Shown here one piece after another: positions 1 to 5,059 of a stretch of 5,767 bases of DNA. The first letter of the stretch is position 1; every line of letters begins with the position of its first letter. Under the pieces are notes generated by a model, which was given only the letters and a program-made list of their open reading frames with translations, ran no database searches and was not told where the DNA came from. The position numbers and the translations under genes were made by a program. Source of the DNA: DASZQY01 sp048498575 (lineage in GTDB: Bacteria > Pseudomonadota > Alphaproteobacteria > Rhizobiales > Kaistiaceae); assembly GCA_048498575.1 (NCBI GenBank), contig JBEHXS010000175.1, positions 1-5,767 of the forward strand, written 5' to 3'.

Positions 1-303
1 GCGATCACCGAGACGCCGGCGATGCTGGGACTTGCCGATGCTGCCGGGCTGGTGCGCGATCTTGCCGACGAGATGGCCGAGTGGGACCGCGGGGCGACGG
101 TGCGCGAGCGGCTCGACCGGGTGGCCTCGACCATGGCCTGCCACGGCTCGGTCAGGGCCGGACGCATCCTCAAGGCGGCCGAAATGGATGCCCTGCTCCG
201 CGAGATGGAGGCGACCCCAAACTCCAACGTTTGCAATCACGGCCGGCCGACCTACATCGAGCTGAAACTCAGCGACATCGAGCGCCTGTTCGGCAGGCGC
301 TGA
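1..303 (+). CDS. mutL: DNA mismatch repair protein MutL, C-terminal 100 residues (5' end outside window)
   Basis: MutL couples mismatch recognition by MutS to strand incision and removal. Only the end of the C-terminal dimerisation/endonuclease domain is visible. The open frame runs from base 1 (codon GCG) to TGA at 301-303, so the ATG at 22 is internal and not a start. Three blocks of endonuclease-type MutL are present in the right order: ACHGSVRAGR (fragment residues 46-55), CNHGRPT (78-84, the CPHGRP motif) and a closing FGR (97-99, the FxR motif). By family knowledge, Cys47, Cys78 and His80 correspond to metal-binding residues of nicking MutL proteins such as that of Bacillus subtilis. 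The DQHA(X)2E(X)4E motif would lie upstream of the window and cannot be checked. This suggests a methyl-independent, nicking MutL, unlike E. coli MutL. DUF2093 follows after 19 bp and is probably cotranscribed. Confidence 0.95.
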   Translation, partial: AITETPAMLGLADAAGLVRDLADEMAEWDRGATVRERLDRVASTMACHGSVRAGRILKAAEMDALLREMEATPNSNVCNHGRPTYIELKLSDIERLFGRR

Positions 304-322
304 CAGGGATATCCTTTCGGCC

Positions 323-541
323 ATGAACCGCATGGACAGGCACGGGCGCAACGGCGAGGCGCGGGTGCGCTACCTCGACGGCGACTTCCAGGTGCTGCTG
401 CCGGGCGCCTTCGTGCGCTGCGCGGTGACCGGCGTCGAGATACCGCTGGACGAGCTCAAGTACTGGAGCGTGAAGCGCCAGGAGGCGTACGCCGACGCTG
501 CGGTGGCGCAGCGCCGGTTTGCCGAGCTCGGAAGCATTTAG
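323..541 (+). CDS. DUF2093 family protein (72 aa, function unknown)
   Basis: This small protein resembles the DUF2093 family, a short conserved alphaproteobacterial protein of about this length with no established function. The recognisable core is RVRYLDGDFQVLLPGAFVRC (residues 14-33), followed by AVTGVEIPLDELKYWSV and RQEAY (about residues 52-56). It has no signal peptide and no membrane segment. The sequence looks like a compact beta-rich soluble domain, which is an inference from the pattern only. ATG at 323 is preferred over ATG at 332, because a purine-rich AGGGA at 305-309 lies 13 nt from the first and 22 nt from the second; the ribosome site is weak either way. The gene starts 19 bp after mutL in the same direction, so it is probably read from the mutL transcript. 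It converges on lpxK across 112 bp. Family identity is fairly sure; function is not known. Confidence 0.88.
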   Translation: MNRMDRHGRNGEARVRYLDGDFQVLLPGAFVRCAVTGVEIPLDELKYWSVKRQEAYADAAVAQRRFAELGSI

Positions 542-653
542 GACTTCCCCCACCCCGAAGGTGCAGATCAGGATTCTTTCCTGGCGGCTTTTGCCGCCGC
601 TAGGCCCCGGCCTTCGCCGGGGCAACGGAAGAGAGTCGCCGGCGTGACGGCGG
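542..653. terminator. Gap between converging genes with clustered inverted repeats; probable two-way termination region
   Basis: This gap separates the stops of DUF2093 (plus) and lpxK (minus). It holds five short palindromes: CACC/GGTG with a 5-nt loop at 551-563; CAGGA/TCCTG with a 5-nt loop at 569-583; GGCGGC-TTTT-GCCGCC at 583-598; GCCCCGGC-CTTC-GCCGGGGC at 604-623; and CGCCGGCG at 637-644. The 604-623 hairpin has 8 perfect GC pairs and is the strongest. None is followed by a T run on either strand, so these are not classical intrinsic terminators. Termination is inferred from position and fold. The block could also be a copy of a dispersed palindromic repeat. Confidence 0.5.
604..623. 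repeat. Strong GC hairpin, possible dispersed palindromic element
   Basis: This is a perfect 8-bp inverted repeat (GCCCCGGC / GCCGGGGC) around the 4-nt loop CTTC. Read on the minus strand it is a CCCCGGCGAAGGCCGGGG-type palindrome, and similar sequences are common as dispersed intergenic repeats in alphaproteobacteria. Only one copy lies in this window, so repeat status is an inference. A separate 6-bp hairpin with a TTTT loop (583-598) stands 5 bp away. Confidence 0.5.
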
Positions 654-1682
654 TTACGGCGGCTGGGCGAGCGAGGCCGTGCGCACCGCCTCGTCGATCA
701 TCTCGCCGACCGCGACCGGATTCTCGAATTCGAGGATGACGTGGAAGGGCTCGCTGCGTTCGCGGAGCTTGCCGAGCGCGCCGCCCTTGCCGGCAAGGCG
801 CGCCAAATCCTTTTCCGTGGTGACCAGGCGCAGCTTCTCGAAATCGGCGATCTCGAGCAGCTTCACGGCATCGACCTCGCCGTAGCTGTAGTGATCGGGA
901 AACGGGAAGATGCGTGCGACGGGGGCGCCGGCTTCGCGGAGCGAGGCGAAGAATTTCTCGGGACGGCCGATGCCGGCGTAGGCGAGGATCGGGTCCTTCC
1001 GCCATTCCTTGAGGCGGGTCGGCTTGATACGGGCGCGCAGGATGGCGATGCCGCCACGAGCGGCGGCGCGAATGAGCGGATCGGCCGCCTCGCCCTCGCC
1101 GATTACCAGGAGCGCGTCGGCGCGCTGGATCTGCGGCTTCAGCGGCGCGCGCAGCGGGCCGGCGGGGATGGTCATGCCATTGCCGATGCCGGCCGCCGCA
1201 TCGACCGCGACCATCGACAGGTCGTGGACCAGCGACGGGTTCTGGAAGCCGTCGTCCATGATGATGACTTCGACGTTCTGCTCAACCAGCTTGCGGGCAC
1301 CGGCGGCGCGATCGCGCGAGACGACCGTCGGCGCCACCGCCGCCAGGAGCAGCGCCTCGTCGCCGACGACATCGGCGGTATGGGTGGCGGGATCGACCAG
1401 GACCGGAGCCCCGCCTGCGCCGCCATAGCCGCTGGCGAGCAGGCCGGGCTTCAGGCCGCGGCCGCGCGCCATGCGCGCGAGCGCGATCGAGGCTGGCGTC
1501 TTGCCGGCGCCGCCGACCACGAAATTGCCGACGCAGATCACGGCGACCGGCGCACGCCACGCGCCGGGCTTCGCCATGCGCCATGCGGCGGCCGCACCCC
1601 AGATGCGGGCGATGGGGGACAATGCAATCGCGGCGGCAGTCGGCCGTGGCCGCCACCAGAAATCGGGCGCGGAGCGCTTCAT
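654..1682 (-). CDS. lpxK: Tetraacyldisaccharide 4'-kinase (lipid A 4'-kinase)
   Basis: LpxK transfers the ATP gamma-phosphate to the 4' position of the tetraacyl disaccharide 1-phosphate, giving lipid IVA at the inner face of the inner membrane. The product has 342 residues, normal for the family. An N-terminal hydrophobic, alanine-rich stretch (about 15-35) fits membrane association. The P-loop VGNFVVGGAGKTP lies at 51-63, with Lys61 and Thr62. SGYGG (84-88), GDEALLLA (107-114), the Walker B-like MDDGFQN (142-148), PAGPLRAP (173-180), FPDHY (261-265) and TTEKD (288-292) follow in family order. Asp143/Asp144 and His264 fit known catalytic or metal positions. The ATG overlaps the waaA stop by 4 bp (ATGA). 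No convincing Shine-Dalgarno precedes it, so translation is probably coupled to waaA. It is the last gene of the minus-strand run and ends with TAA facing DUF2093. Confidence 0.97.
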   Translation of the reverse strand: MKRSAPDFWWRPRPTAAAIALSPIARIWGAAAAWRMAKPGAWRAPVAVICVGNFVVGGAGKTPASIALARMARGRGLKPGLLASGYGGAGGAPVLVDPATHTADVVGDEALLLAAVAPTVVSRDRAAGARKLVEQNVEVIIMDDGFQNPSLVHDLSMVAVDAAAGIGNGMTIPAGPLRAPLKPQIQRADALLVIGEGEAADPLIRAAARGGIAILRARIKPTRLKEWRKDPILAYAGIGRPEKFFASLREAGAPVARIFPFPDHYSYGEVDAVKLLEIADFEKLRLVTTEKDLARLAGKGGALGKLRERSEPFHVILEFENPVAVGEMIDEAVRTASLAQPP

Positions 1683-2971
1683 GAAGCCGCTACAATACCC
1701 CGAAGGTAGGGGCCGAGCGCCAGCATCGTAGCGTCGAGCGCACCGGCGAGCGGCAGCACCGCGGCGGCGGCGACGGCGGCGCGCTCGGCAATCGCACGCG
1801 GGCGGGCGAGCAGGCTGCCGACCGCGGCGGCGAGGGTTTCGGCATCGGTCACGCTGACCGAAGCCTTGACGGCGTCGAGGGCGCCATAGACCTCCGAGAA
1901 ATTGCGGACATTCGGGCCGTGCAGAACGACGGCGTCGAGCTGCACCGCCTCCAGCGGATTCTGGCCGCCATGCGGAACGAGCGAGCCGCCGAGGAAGGCA
2001 ATCGGCGCCAGCCGGTAGAACAGGCCGAGCTCGCCCAGCGTGTCGGCAAGATAGACGTCGACCTCACGGAGCAGCGGCTCTCCCCGGCTGCGCTGCGCGA
2101 CCGAGAGGCGGCGCGCGGCGAGCGTCTCGCGGACGGCGGTGCCGCGCTCGGGGTGGCGCGGAACGATGACCGTCAGCAGATCGGGAAAGCGGTCGCGCAG
2201 GCGCTTGTGAACCTCGGCGACGACCGCCTCCTCGCCGTCGTGAGTGCTCGCGGCGACCCAGACCGGACGCTGGCCAACGGCATCGCGGATGCGGCCAAGC
2301 TCGGCCGGATCGGCGCCGAGCGGTGGAGCATCCGATTTCAGGTTGCCGGTGACGCGAACGTTCTGCGCGCCGAGGCGGCGGAAACGCCCGGCGTCATCCT
2401 CGGACTGCGCCAGCACCAGGGAGAGGCGCGCGAACAGGCCGCGCGCCACTGCCGAGATGCGATTCCAGCCGCCGAAGGTGCGCACCGAGAGGCGGGCGTT
2501 GACGATGATCGTGCCGATGCCGCGCCGATGCAGCCGGCTGATAGCGCCGGGCCACACCTCCGATTCAACCAGGATCGCGAGATCCGGATGCCAGTGATCG
2601 AGGAAGCGATCGACGTAAGCGACGACATCGACCGGACCGAACTGATGGAAGGCGCCCTCCGGCAGACGGGCGGCCGCTACGCGTGACGAGGTAACGGTGG
2701 TCGAGGTGAAGAGGACGCGGAAGCCCGATTGCGTCAGCCGCTCGAGCAGCGGGACGATGGCATTGGTTTCGCCGACGCTGGCGGCATGGACCCAGATCAG
2801 CGGCCCGGCCGGACGCGGGAGCGCGGCGCGGCCGTAGCGCTCGCTACGACGGCCGGCGTCTTCCTTGCCACGACCGGCGCGGGCCGCCAGCACCAGCGGC
2901 ACCAGCGGGCGGATCAGCGTTCCCGCCGCCTGATAGGCGACGAGAGCGGCGTTGGTCAGCCGATCAGCCAT
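1679..2971 (-). CDS. waaA: 3-deoxy-D-manno-octulosonic acid (Kdo) transferase
   Basis: WaaA (KdtA) transfers Kdo from CMP-Kdo to lipid IVA at the cytoplasmic face of the inner membrane, the first step of LPS core synthesis. The product has 430 residues, the usual length. A hydrophobic N-terminal segment (about 9-30) is the expected membrane anchor. The N-terminal acceptor domain has WVHAASVGE (60-68), whose Glu68 matches the catalytic Glu of the family, and ESEVWP (136-141). The CMP-Kdo domain has GNLKSD (209-214), ASTHDGEE (241-248), PRHPER (271-276), DTLGELGLFY (310-319) and LGGSLVPHGGQNPLEA (327-342). Gln337 stands where many homologues have His. ATG at 2971 overlaps the upstream acyltransferase stop by 8 bp (ATGGCTGA), and only a weak GGA precedes it, which points to coupled translation. 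The number of Kdo residues it adds cannot be read from the sequence. Confidence 0.97.
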   Translation of the reverse strand: MADRLTNAALVAYQAAGTLIRPLVPLVLAARAGRGKEDAGRRSERYGRAALPRPAGPLIWVHAASVGETNAIVPLLERLTQSGFRVLFTSTTVTSSRVAAARLPEGAFHQFGPVDVVAYVDRFLDHWHPDLAILVESEVWPGAISRLHRRGIGTIIVNARLSVRTFGGWNRISAVARGLFARLSLVLAQSEDDAGRFRRLGAQNVRVTGNLKSDAPPLGADPAELGRIRDAVGQRPVWVAASTHDGEEAVVAEVHKRLRDRFPDLLTVIVPRHPERGTAVRETLAARRLSVAQRSRGEPLLREVDVYLADTLGELGLFYRLAPIAFLGGSLVPHGGQNPLEAVQLDAVVLHGPNVRNFSEVYGALDAVKASVSVTDAETLAAAVGSLLARPRAIAERAAVAAAAVLPLAGALDATMLALGPYLRGIVAAS

Positions 2972-3776
2972 GGATGCGATCCACTATGGCGTAGGCGCGG
3001 TCGCTGCAGGCGTTCAACGCGCGCTCCAGTTCCTGCCGCTTCGATTCGATGAGGGAATCGTCGGCGTTGGCGGGAACCGTTATGGGCGCGCCGAATATGG
3101 CGGCCGAGCGGCCGAACGGCAGGCTGAGCGTGGTGGAATCCCACGACTTCATGACGTAGCGGAAGCTCGAGGCGAAGCCGACCGGCACGATCGGGCGGCC
3201 CGAGGCGCGCGCCAGCATGATGAGGCCGGGGCTGGCCTTGCGCCGCTGATTGCGGAGGAAATCGGCGGTGACGCCGACGGTATGCCCCTGTTCCAGCGAC
3301 GTCTTCATGCCGCGGAAGCCGGCGATGGCGCCCTTCTCGAACATGCGCGCCTTGTCGTAGGCGCCGGAGCCGCGAATGATGCCGCAGCCGAGATTGGTGA
3401 GGACGCGAGCGATGAGGTCGGCCTCGTTGTTGCGCGACACCAGCACGTCGACCGGACGATCTTCCGGGCGCAGCATCGGCAGCATGAACATCTGCCCGTG
3501 CCAGCAGGTGGCGATGAACGGCGCGTACTGGGCGAAAAGCTGAACGTTGTCGAAGGGCTCGTAGGTCAGGCGGTTGGTCGCATCAACGAAGCGCGTGCAG
3601 AACGCGAAGAAACGCGCCGGCGCCTCAAGGCTGAACAGCTTGCGCTTGAGGCGCGACCCCAGGGCCACCTTGCCGCGGCGGCCGATGCGCGGCGCCTCGC
3701 CGTCATCCTCGCTGCGGACGACAACCGGCTCCGGCAGCGGCGCGCGCGAACGGCGGGCGGGGTCGGAGGGAACCAT
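2964..3776 (-). CDS. DUF374-family lysophospholipid acyltransferase-like protein, copy 1 (next to waaA)
   Basis: This 270-residue protein belongs to the DUF374 branch of glycerolipid acyltransferases, which includes LpxJ, the lipid A late acyltransferase of Helicobacter and Campylobacter. A role in secondary acylation of lipid A is inferred from family and position before waaA and lpxK. Visible blocks are CWHGQ (91-95, candidate catalytic His93), VSRNNEADLI (113-122), IRGSG (134-138), TADFLRNQRRKASPG (170-184) and ARASGRPIVPVG (189-200). The HX4D motif is absent: the residue five after His93 is Met. Asp172 remains, but the DGPRGP-type motif of many DUF374 proteins is replaced. Residues 1-45 are an Arg/Pro-rich extension missing from copy 2, so the N-terminus is less certain. 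ATG at 3776 has a good ribosome site (GAGGG about 7 nt upstream); GTG at 3668 would remove most of the extension but lacks a spaced site. The stop overlaps waaA by 8 bp. Confidence 0.9.
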   Translation of the reverse strand: MVPSDPARRSRAPLPEPVVVRSEDDGEAPRIGRRGKVALGSRLKRKLFSLEAPARFFAFCTRFVDATNRLTYEPFDNVQLFAQYAPFIATCWHGQMFMLPMLRPEDRPVDVLVSRNNEADLIARVLTNLGCGIIRGSGAYDKARMFEKGAIAGFRGMKTSLEQGHTVGVTADFLRNQRRKASPGLIMLARASGRPIVPVGFASSFRYVMKSWDSTTLSLPFGRSAAIFGAPITVPANADDSLIESKRQELERALNACSDRAYAIVDRIHG

Positions 3777-3891
3777 GCCCTACCCTCGCCAGACCGCAGT
3801 CGCCGGACCGGCATGCACCGTTCGGACGCAGGCCGCCCTATCGCGCCGTGCCCCTTCAACCAGCGTCATCTGCCTGACCCCGCGGCCGTCG

Positions 3892-3921
3892 ACAATAATG
3901 ACCACCCCAGCCCGTCGCCAA
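3892..3921 (-). promoter_or_regulatory. Possible sigma70-type promoter for copy 1, waaA and lpxK
   Basis: On the minus strand, TTGGCG (3921-3916) is followed after 18 bp by TATTGT (3897-3892). These match 4 of 6 bases each of the TTGACA/TATAAT consensus boxes, in the most AT-rich part of the gap and about 115 bp before the copy 1 start. The -35 box lies in the inverted repeat at 3916-3939. This was found by eye; chance matches of this quality are common. Confidence 0.25.
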
Positions 3922-3939
3922 ACCTAGCCTAGTTTGGTG
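3916..3939. repeat. Inverted repeat overlapping the candidate -35 box
   Basis: CCAAAC (3918-3923) pairs with GTTTGG (3932-3937) around the 8-nt loop CTAGCCTA; a G-T and a C-G pair extend the stem to 3916-3939. Two CTAG copies lie inside (3924-3927 and 3929-3932). No T run follows on either strand, so a terminator is unlikely. Position over a possible promoter makes an operator or an RNA hairpin conceivable. Confidence 0.45.
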
Positions 3940-3943
3940 CCCG

Positions 3944-3964
3944 AAAAAGGCTTCCGTCGCAAGC
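3944..3964 (-). terminator. Weak candidate intrinsic terminator after DUF374 copy 2
   Basis: On the minus strand, GCTT and AAGC (3964-3950) form a 4-bp stem with a 7-nt loop, followed at once by C or TTTTT-type sequence ending at 3944. It begins 21 bp after the copy 2 stop. The stem is short, so the call rests mainly on the T run and position. Confidence 0.22.
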
Positions 3965-3985
3965 TGAACACTTGCCGCGCATCGC

Positions 3986-4717
3986 CTATTCGAGCCAGTT
4001 CCGCCGCTTGCCGACCATGGCGTAGGCGCGGTCGGTAACGGCGTTCAGCGACTGCTCGGCTTCCAGCCGCTTCTGTTCCAGCAGCGTGTCATCGGCATCA
4101 CGCGGGACGTAAATCGGGGCGCCGACGGCGCAGGCGCCGCGGCTGAACGGCAGATGGATGGTGGCGCGATCCCAGGTATTCAGCCCGATCCAATGACTGG
4201 TGGCGAGGCCGATCGGGACGATCGGGCGGCCGGAGGCGCGGGCCAGCGCGACGATGCCGGGACCACAGCGGCGGCGGACTGTATTCGAGACATCGGCAAC
4301 ACTGCCGACCGTGATGCCGTCGTCGAGACTCTTCTTCAGGGCGATGAAAGCGCGCACGCCGCCCTTTTCCACCGTGTAGCGGCGGTCGCGGCCGCCGGAG
4401 CCGCGGACGATCTCCATGCCAAAGCTGTGCAGATACGTAGCACTGACTTCGCCGTCGTTGCTCTTGGACACGAGAGCGCGCATGCGCGTGCCGCGCTCGA
4501 GCAGGTAGACGACCATGAGCTGCTGGCCGTGCCACATGGCCATGATGAACGGCGCAGCATCGCGGTACAGGGCAAAGGGATTGCCCGGCTCGATCACGAA
4601 GCTGCTCGTCAGGCGGACGAACCGCATATAGGCGGCGCCAATCCGACCGGCGAGGCGCGGCAGCACCGGCGAGTTTCCGGCGCGCTTGAGAGCGCGCCGC
4701 CATGCCGAGTCAGCCAC
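3986..4717 (-). CDS. DUF374-family lysophospholipid acyltransferase-like protein, copy 2 (next to DUF4170)
   Basis: This 243-residue paralogue of copy 1 aligns with it without gaps at a constant offset of 30 residues. I count 85 identities in 180 positions over copy 1 residues 85-264. Blocks are MWHGQ (61-65, candidate catalytic His63), VSKSNDGEVSA (83-93), VRGSG (104-108), VADVSNTVRRRCGPG (140-154), ARASGRPIVPIG (159-170) and GAPIYVPRDADD (199-210). As in copy 1, the HX4D and DGPRGP patterns are absent, while Asp142 is kept. An acyl transfer role in lipid A or phospholipid synthesis is inferred; LpxJ is the characterised relative. The start is GTG at 4717, with AAGG 6 nt upstream, overlapping the DUF4170 stop by 8 bp (GTGGCTGA). 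The next in-frame ATG, at residue 31, would remove part of the aligned region. The stop is TAG, 209 bp before copy 1. Confidence 0.9.
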   Translation of the reverse strand: MADSAWRRALKRAGNSPVLPRLAGRIGAAYMRFVRLTSSFVIEPGNPFALYRDAAPFIMAMWHGQQLMVVYLLERGTRMRALVSKSNDGEVSATYLHSFGMEIVRGSGGRDRRYTVEKGGVRAFIALKKSLDDGITVGSVADVSNTVRRRCGPGIVALARASGRPIVPIGLATSHWIGLNTWDRATIHLPFSRGACAVGAPIYVPRDADDTLLEQKRLEAEQSLNAVTDRAYAMVGKRRNWLE

Positions 4718-4982
4718 TGCCGGCCTTCAGGCCGTGATCGTCCGGCTCCAGAAGGCGATGGAGATGGACGATGAAGTAACGGACACGCGCGTTATCGACG
4801 GTGGCCTGCGCCTTGCCGCGCCAGGCGGCGAGCGCGGTGGCGTAATTGGGGAAGATGCCGACGATGTCGAGGCCGTCGAGATCGGCGAAGCGGATGCCAT
4901 CGACGTTCTCGAGCTCACCGCCGAAGACCAGATGGAGAAGCTGGTCATTCGGCCCCGCCGCTTTGCGCCTGGTCTCGCTCAC
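4710..4982 (-). CDS. DUF4170 family protein (90 aa, function unknown)
   Basis: This small soluble protein matches the DUF4170 family, known mainly from alphaproteobacteria and without an assigned function. The core is LLHLVFGGEL (15-24), LDIVGIFPNYATALAAWRGK (38-57) and ARVRYFIVHLHRLLEP (65-80). It has no membrane segment. GTG at 4982 is chosen as the start because GAGG lies about 6 nt upstream, and the resulting N-terminus (MSETRRK...) leads quickly into the conserved core. The frame stays open upstream to TTG at 5045, but that adds 21 residues unlike the family and has no clear ribosome site. The stop overlaps the start of the downstream acyltransferase, whose ribosome site lies in the last codons of this gene, so expression of the two is probably coupled. 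The neighbourhood suggests a link to envelope lipid synthesis or its control, which is inference only. Confidence 0.88.
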   Translation of the reverse strand: MSETRRKAAGPNDQLLHLVFGGELENVDGIRFADLDGLDIVGIFPNYATALAAWRGKAQATVDNARVRYFIVHLHRLLEPDDHGLKAGSG

Positions 4983-5059
4983 CCCGTCCCTCGCTCGAAC
5001 AGCCTTCGTCGCGCCAGTGTCCCGCAAAAAGGCGGCCACAGGCAAGATTGGCCAGGCGC

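Larger units (their letters stand above)
3777..3985. other. 209-bp gap between the two DUF374 genes, likely regulatory
   Basis: No convincing gene is seen on either strand. The gap interrupts an otherwise overlapping minus-strand gene run. It holds an inverted repeat (3916-3939), a possible promoter reading towards copy 1 (3892-3921), a weak T-run hairpin just after copy 2, and the ribosome site of copy 1. It is somewhat richer in A and T than the flanking genes, especially at 3890-3950. Confidence 0.6.

Noticed and set aside
269..625. Minus-strand open frame (118 codons) over DUF2093 and the palindromes
   Set aside because: It is antisense to the recognisable DUF2093 protein and runs through the hairpin region; no family resemblance.
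1697..1707. 11-bp match ACCCCGAAGGT also present at 552-562
   Set aside because: One copy is inside the waaA end and the other is in the intergenic hairpin. An 11-bp match in GC-rich DNA of this length is weak, and no flanking similarity was seen.
741..1709. Long plus-strand open frame (322 codons) opposite lpxK
   Set aside because: It lies wholly antisense to a gene with a complete set of LpxK motifs. The protein is low-complexity (rich in Gly, Arg, Asp and Ala) with no recognisable domain. Such frames are common opposite GC-rich genes.
1919..2686. Plus-strand open frame (255 codons) opposite waaA
   Set aside because: It is a mirror of WaaA coding, with biased composition and no domain or ribosome site.
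2952..3932. Plus-strand open frame (326 codons) opposite DUF374 copy 1 and the 209-bp gap
   Set aside because: Composition is typical of a GC-rich antisense frame, and the opposing acyltransferase is clearly real. It does not rescue the gap as coding.
4983..5045. Longer DUF4170 product starting at TTG 5045
   Set aside because: It adds 21 residues unlike the family, and the GTG at 4982 has a well-spaced GAGG ribosome site.
5015..5059. Possible terminator between pmbA and DUF4170 (GGCC...GGCC with a T5 run)
   Set aside because: The stem is only 4 bp, with a 12-nt loop and a spacer before the T run. Too weak to list as a feature.
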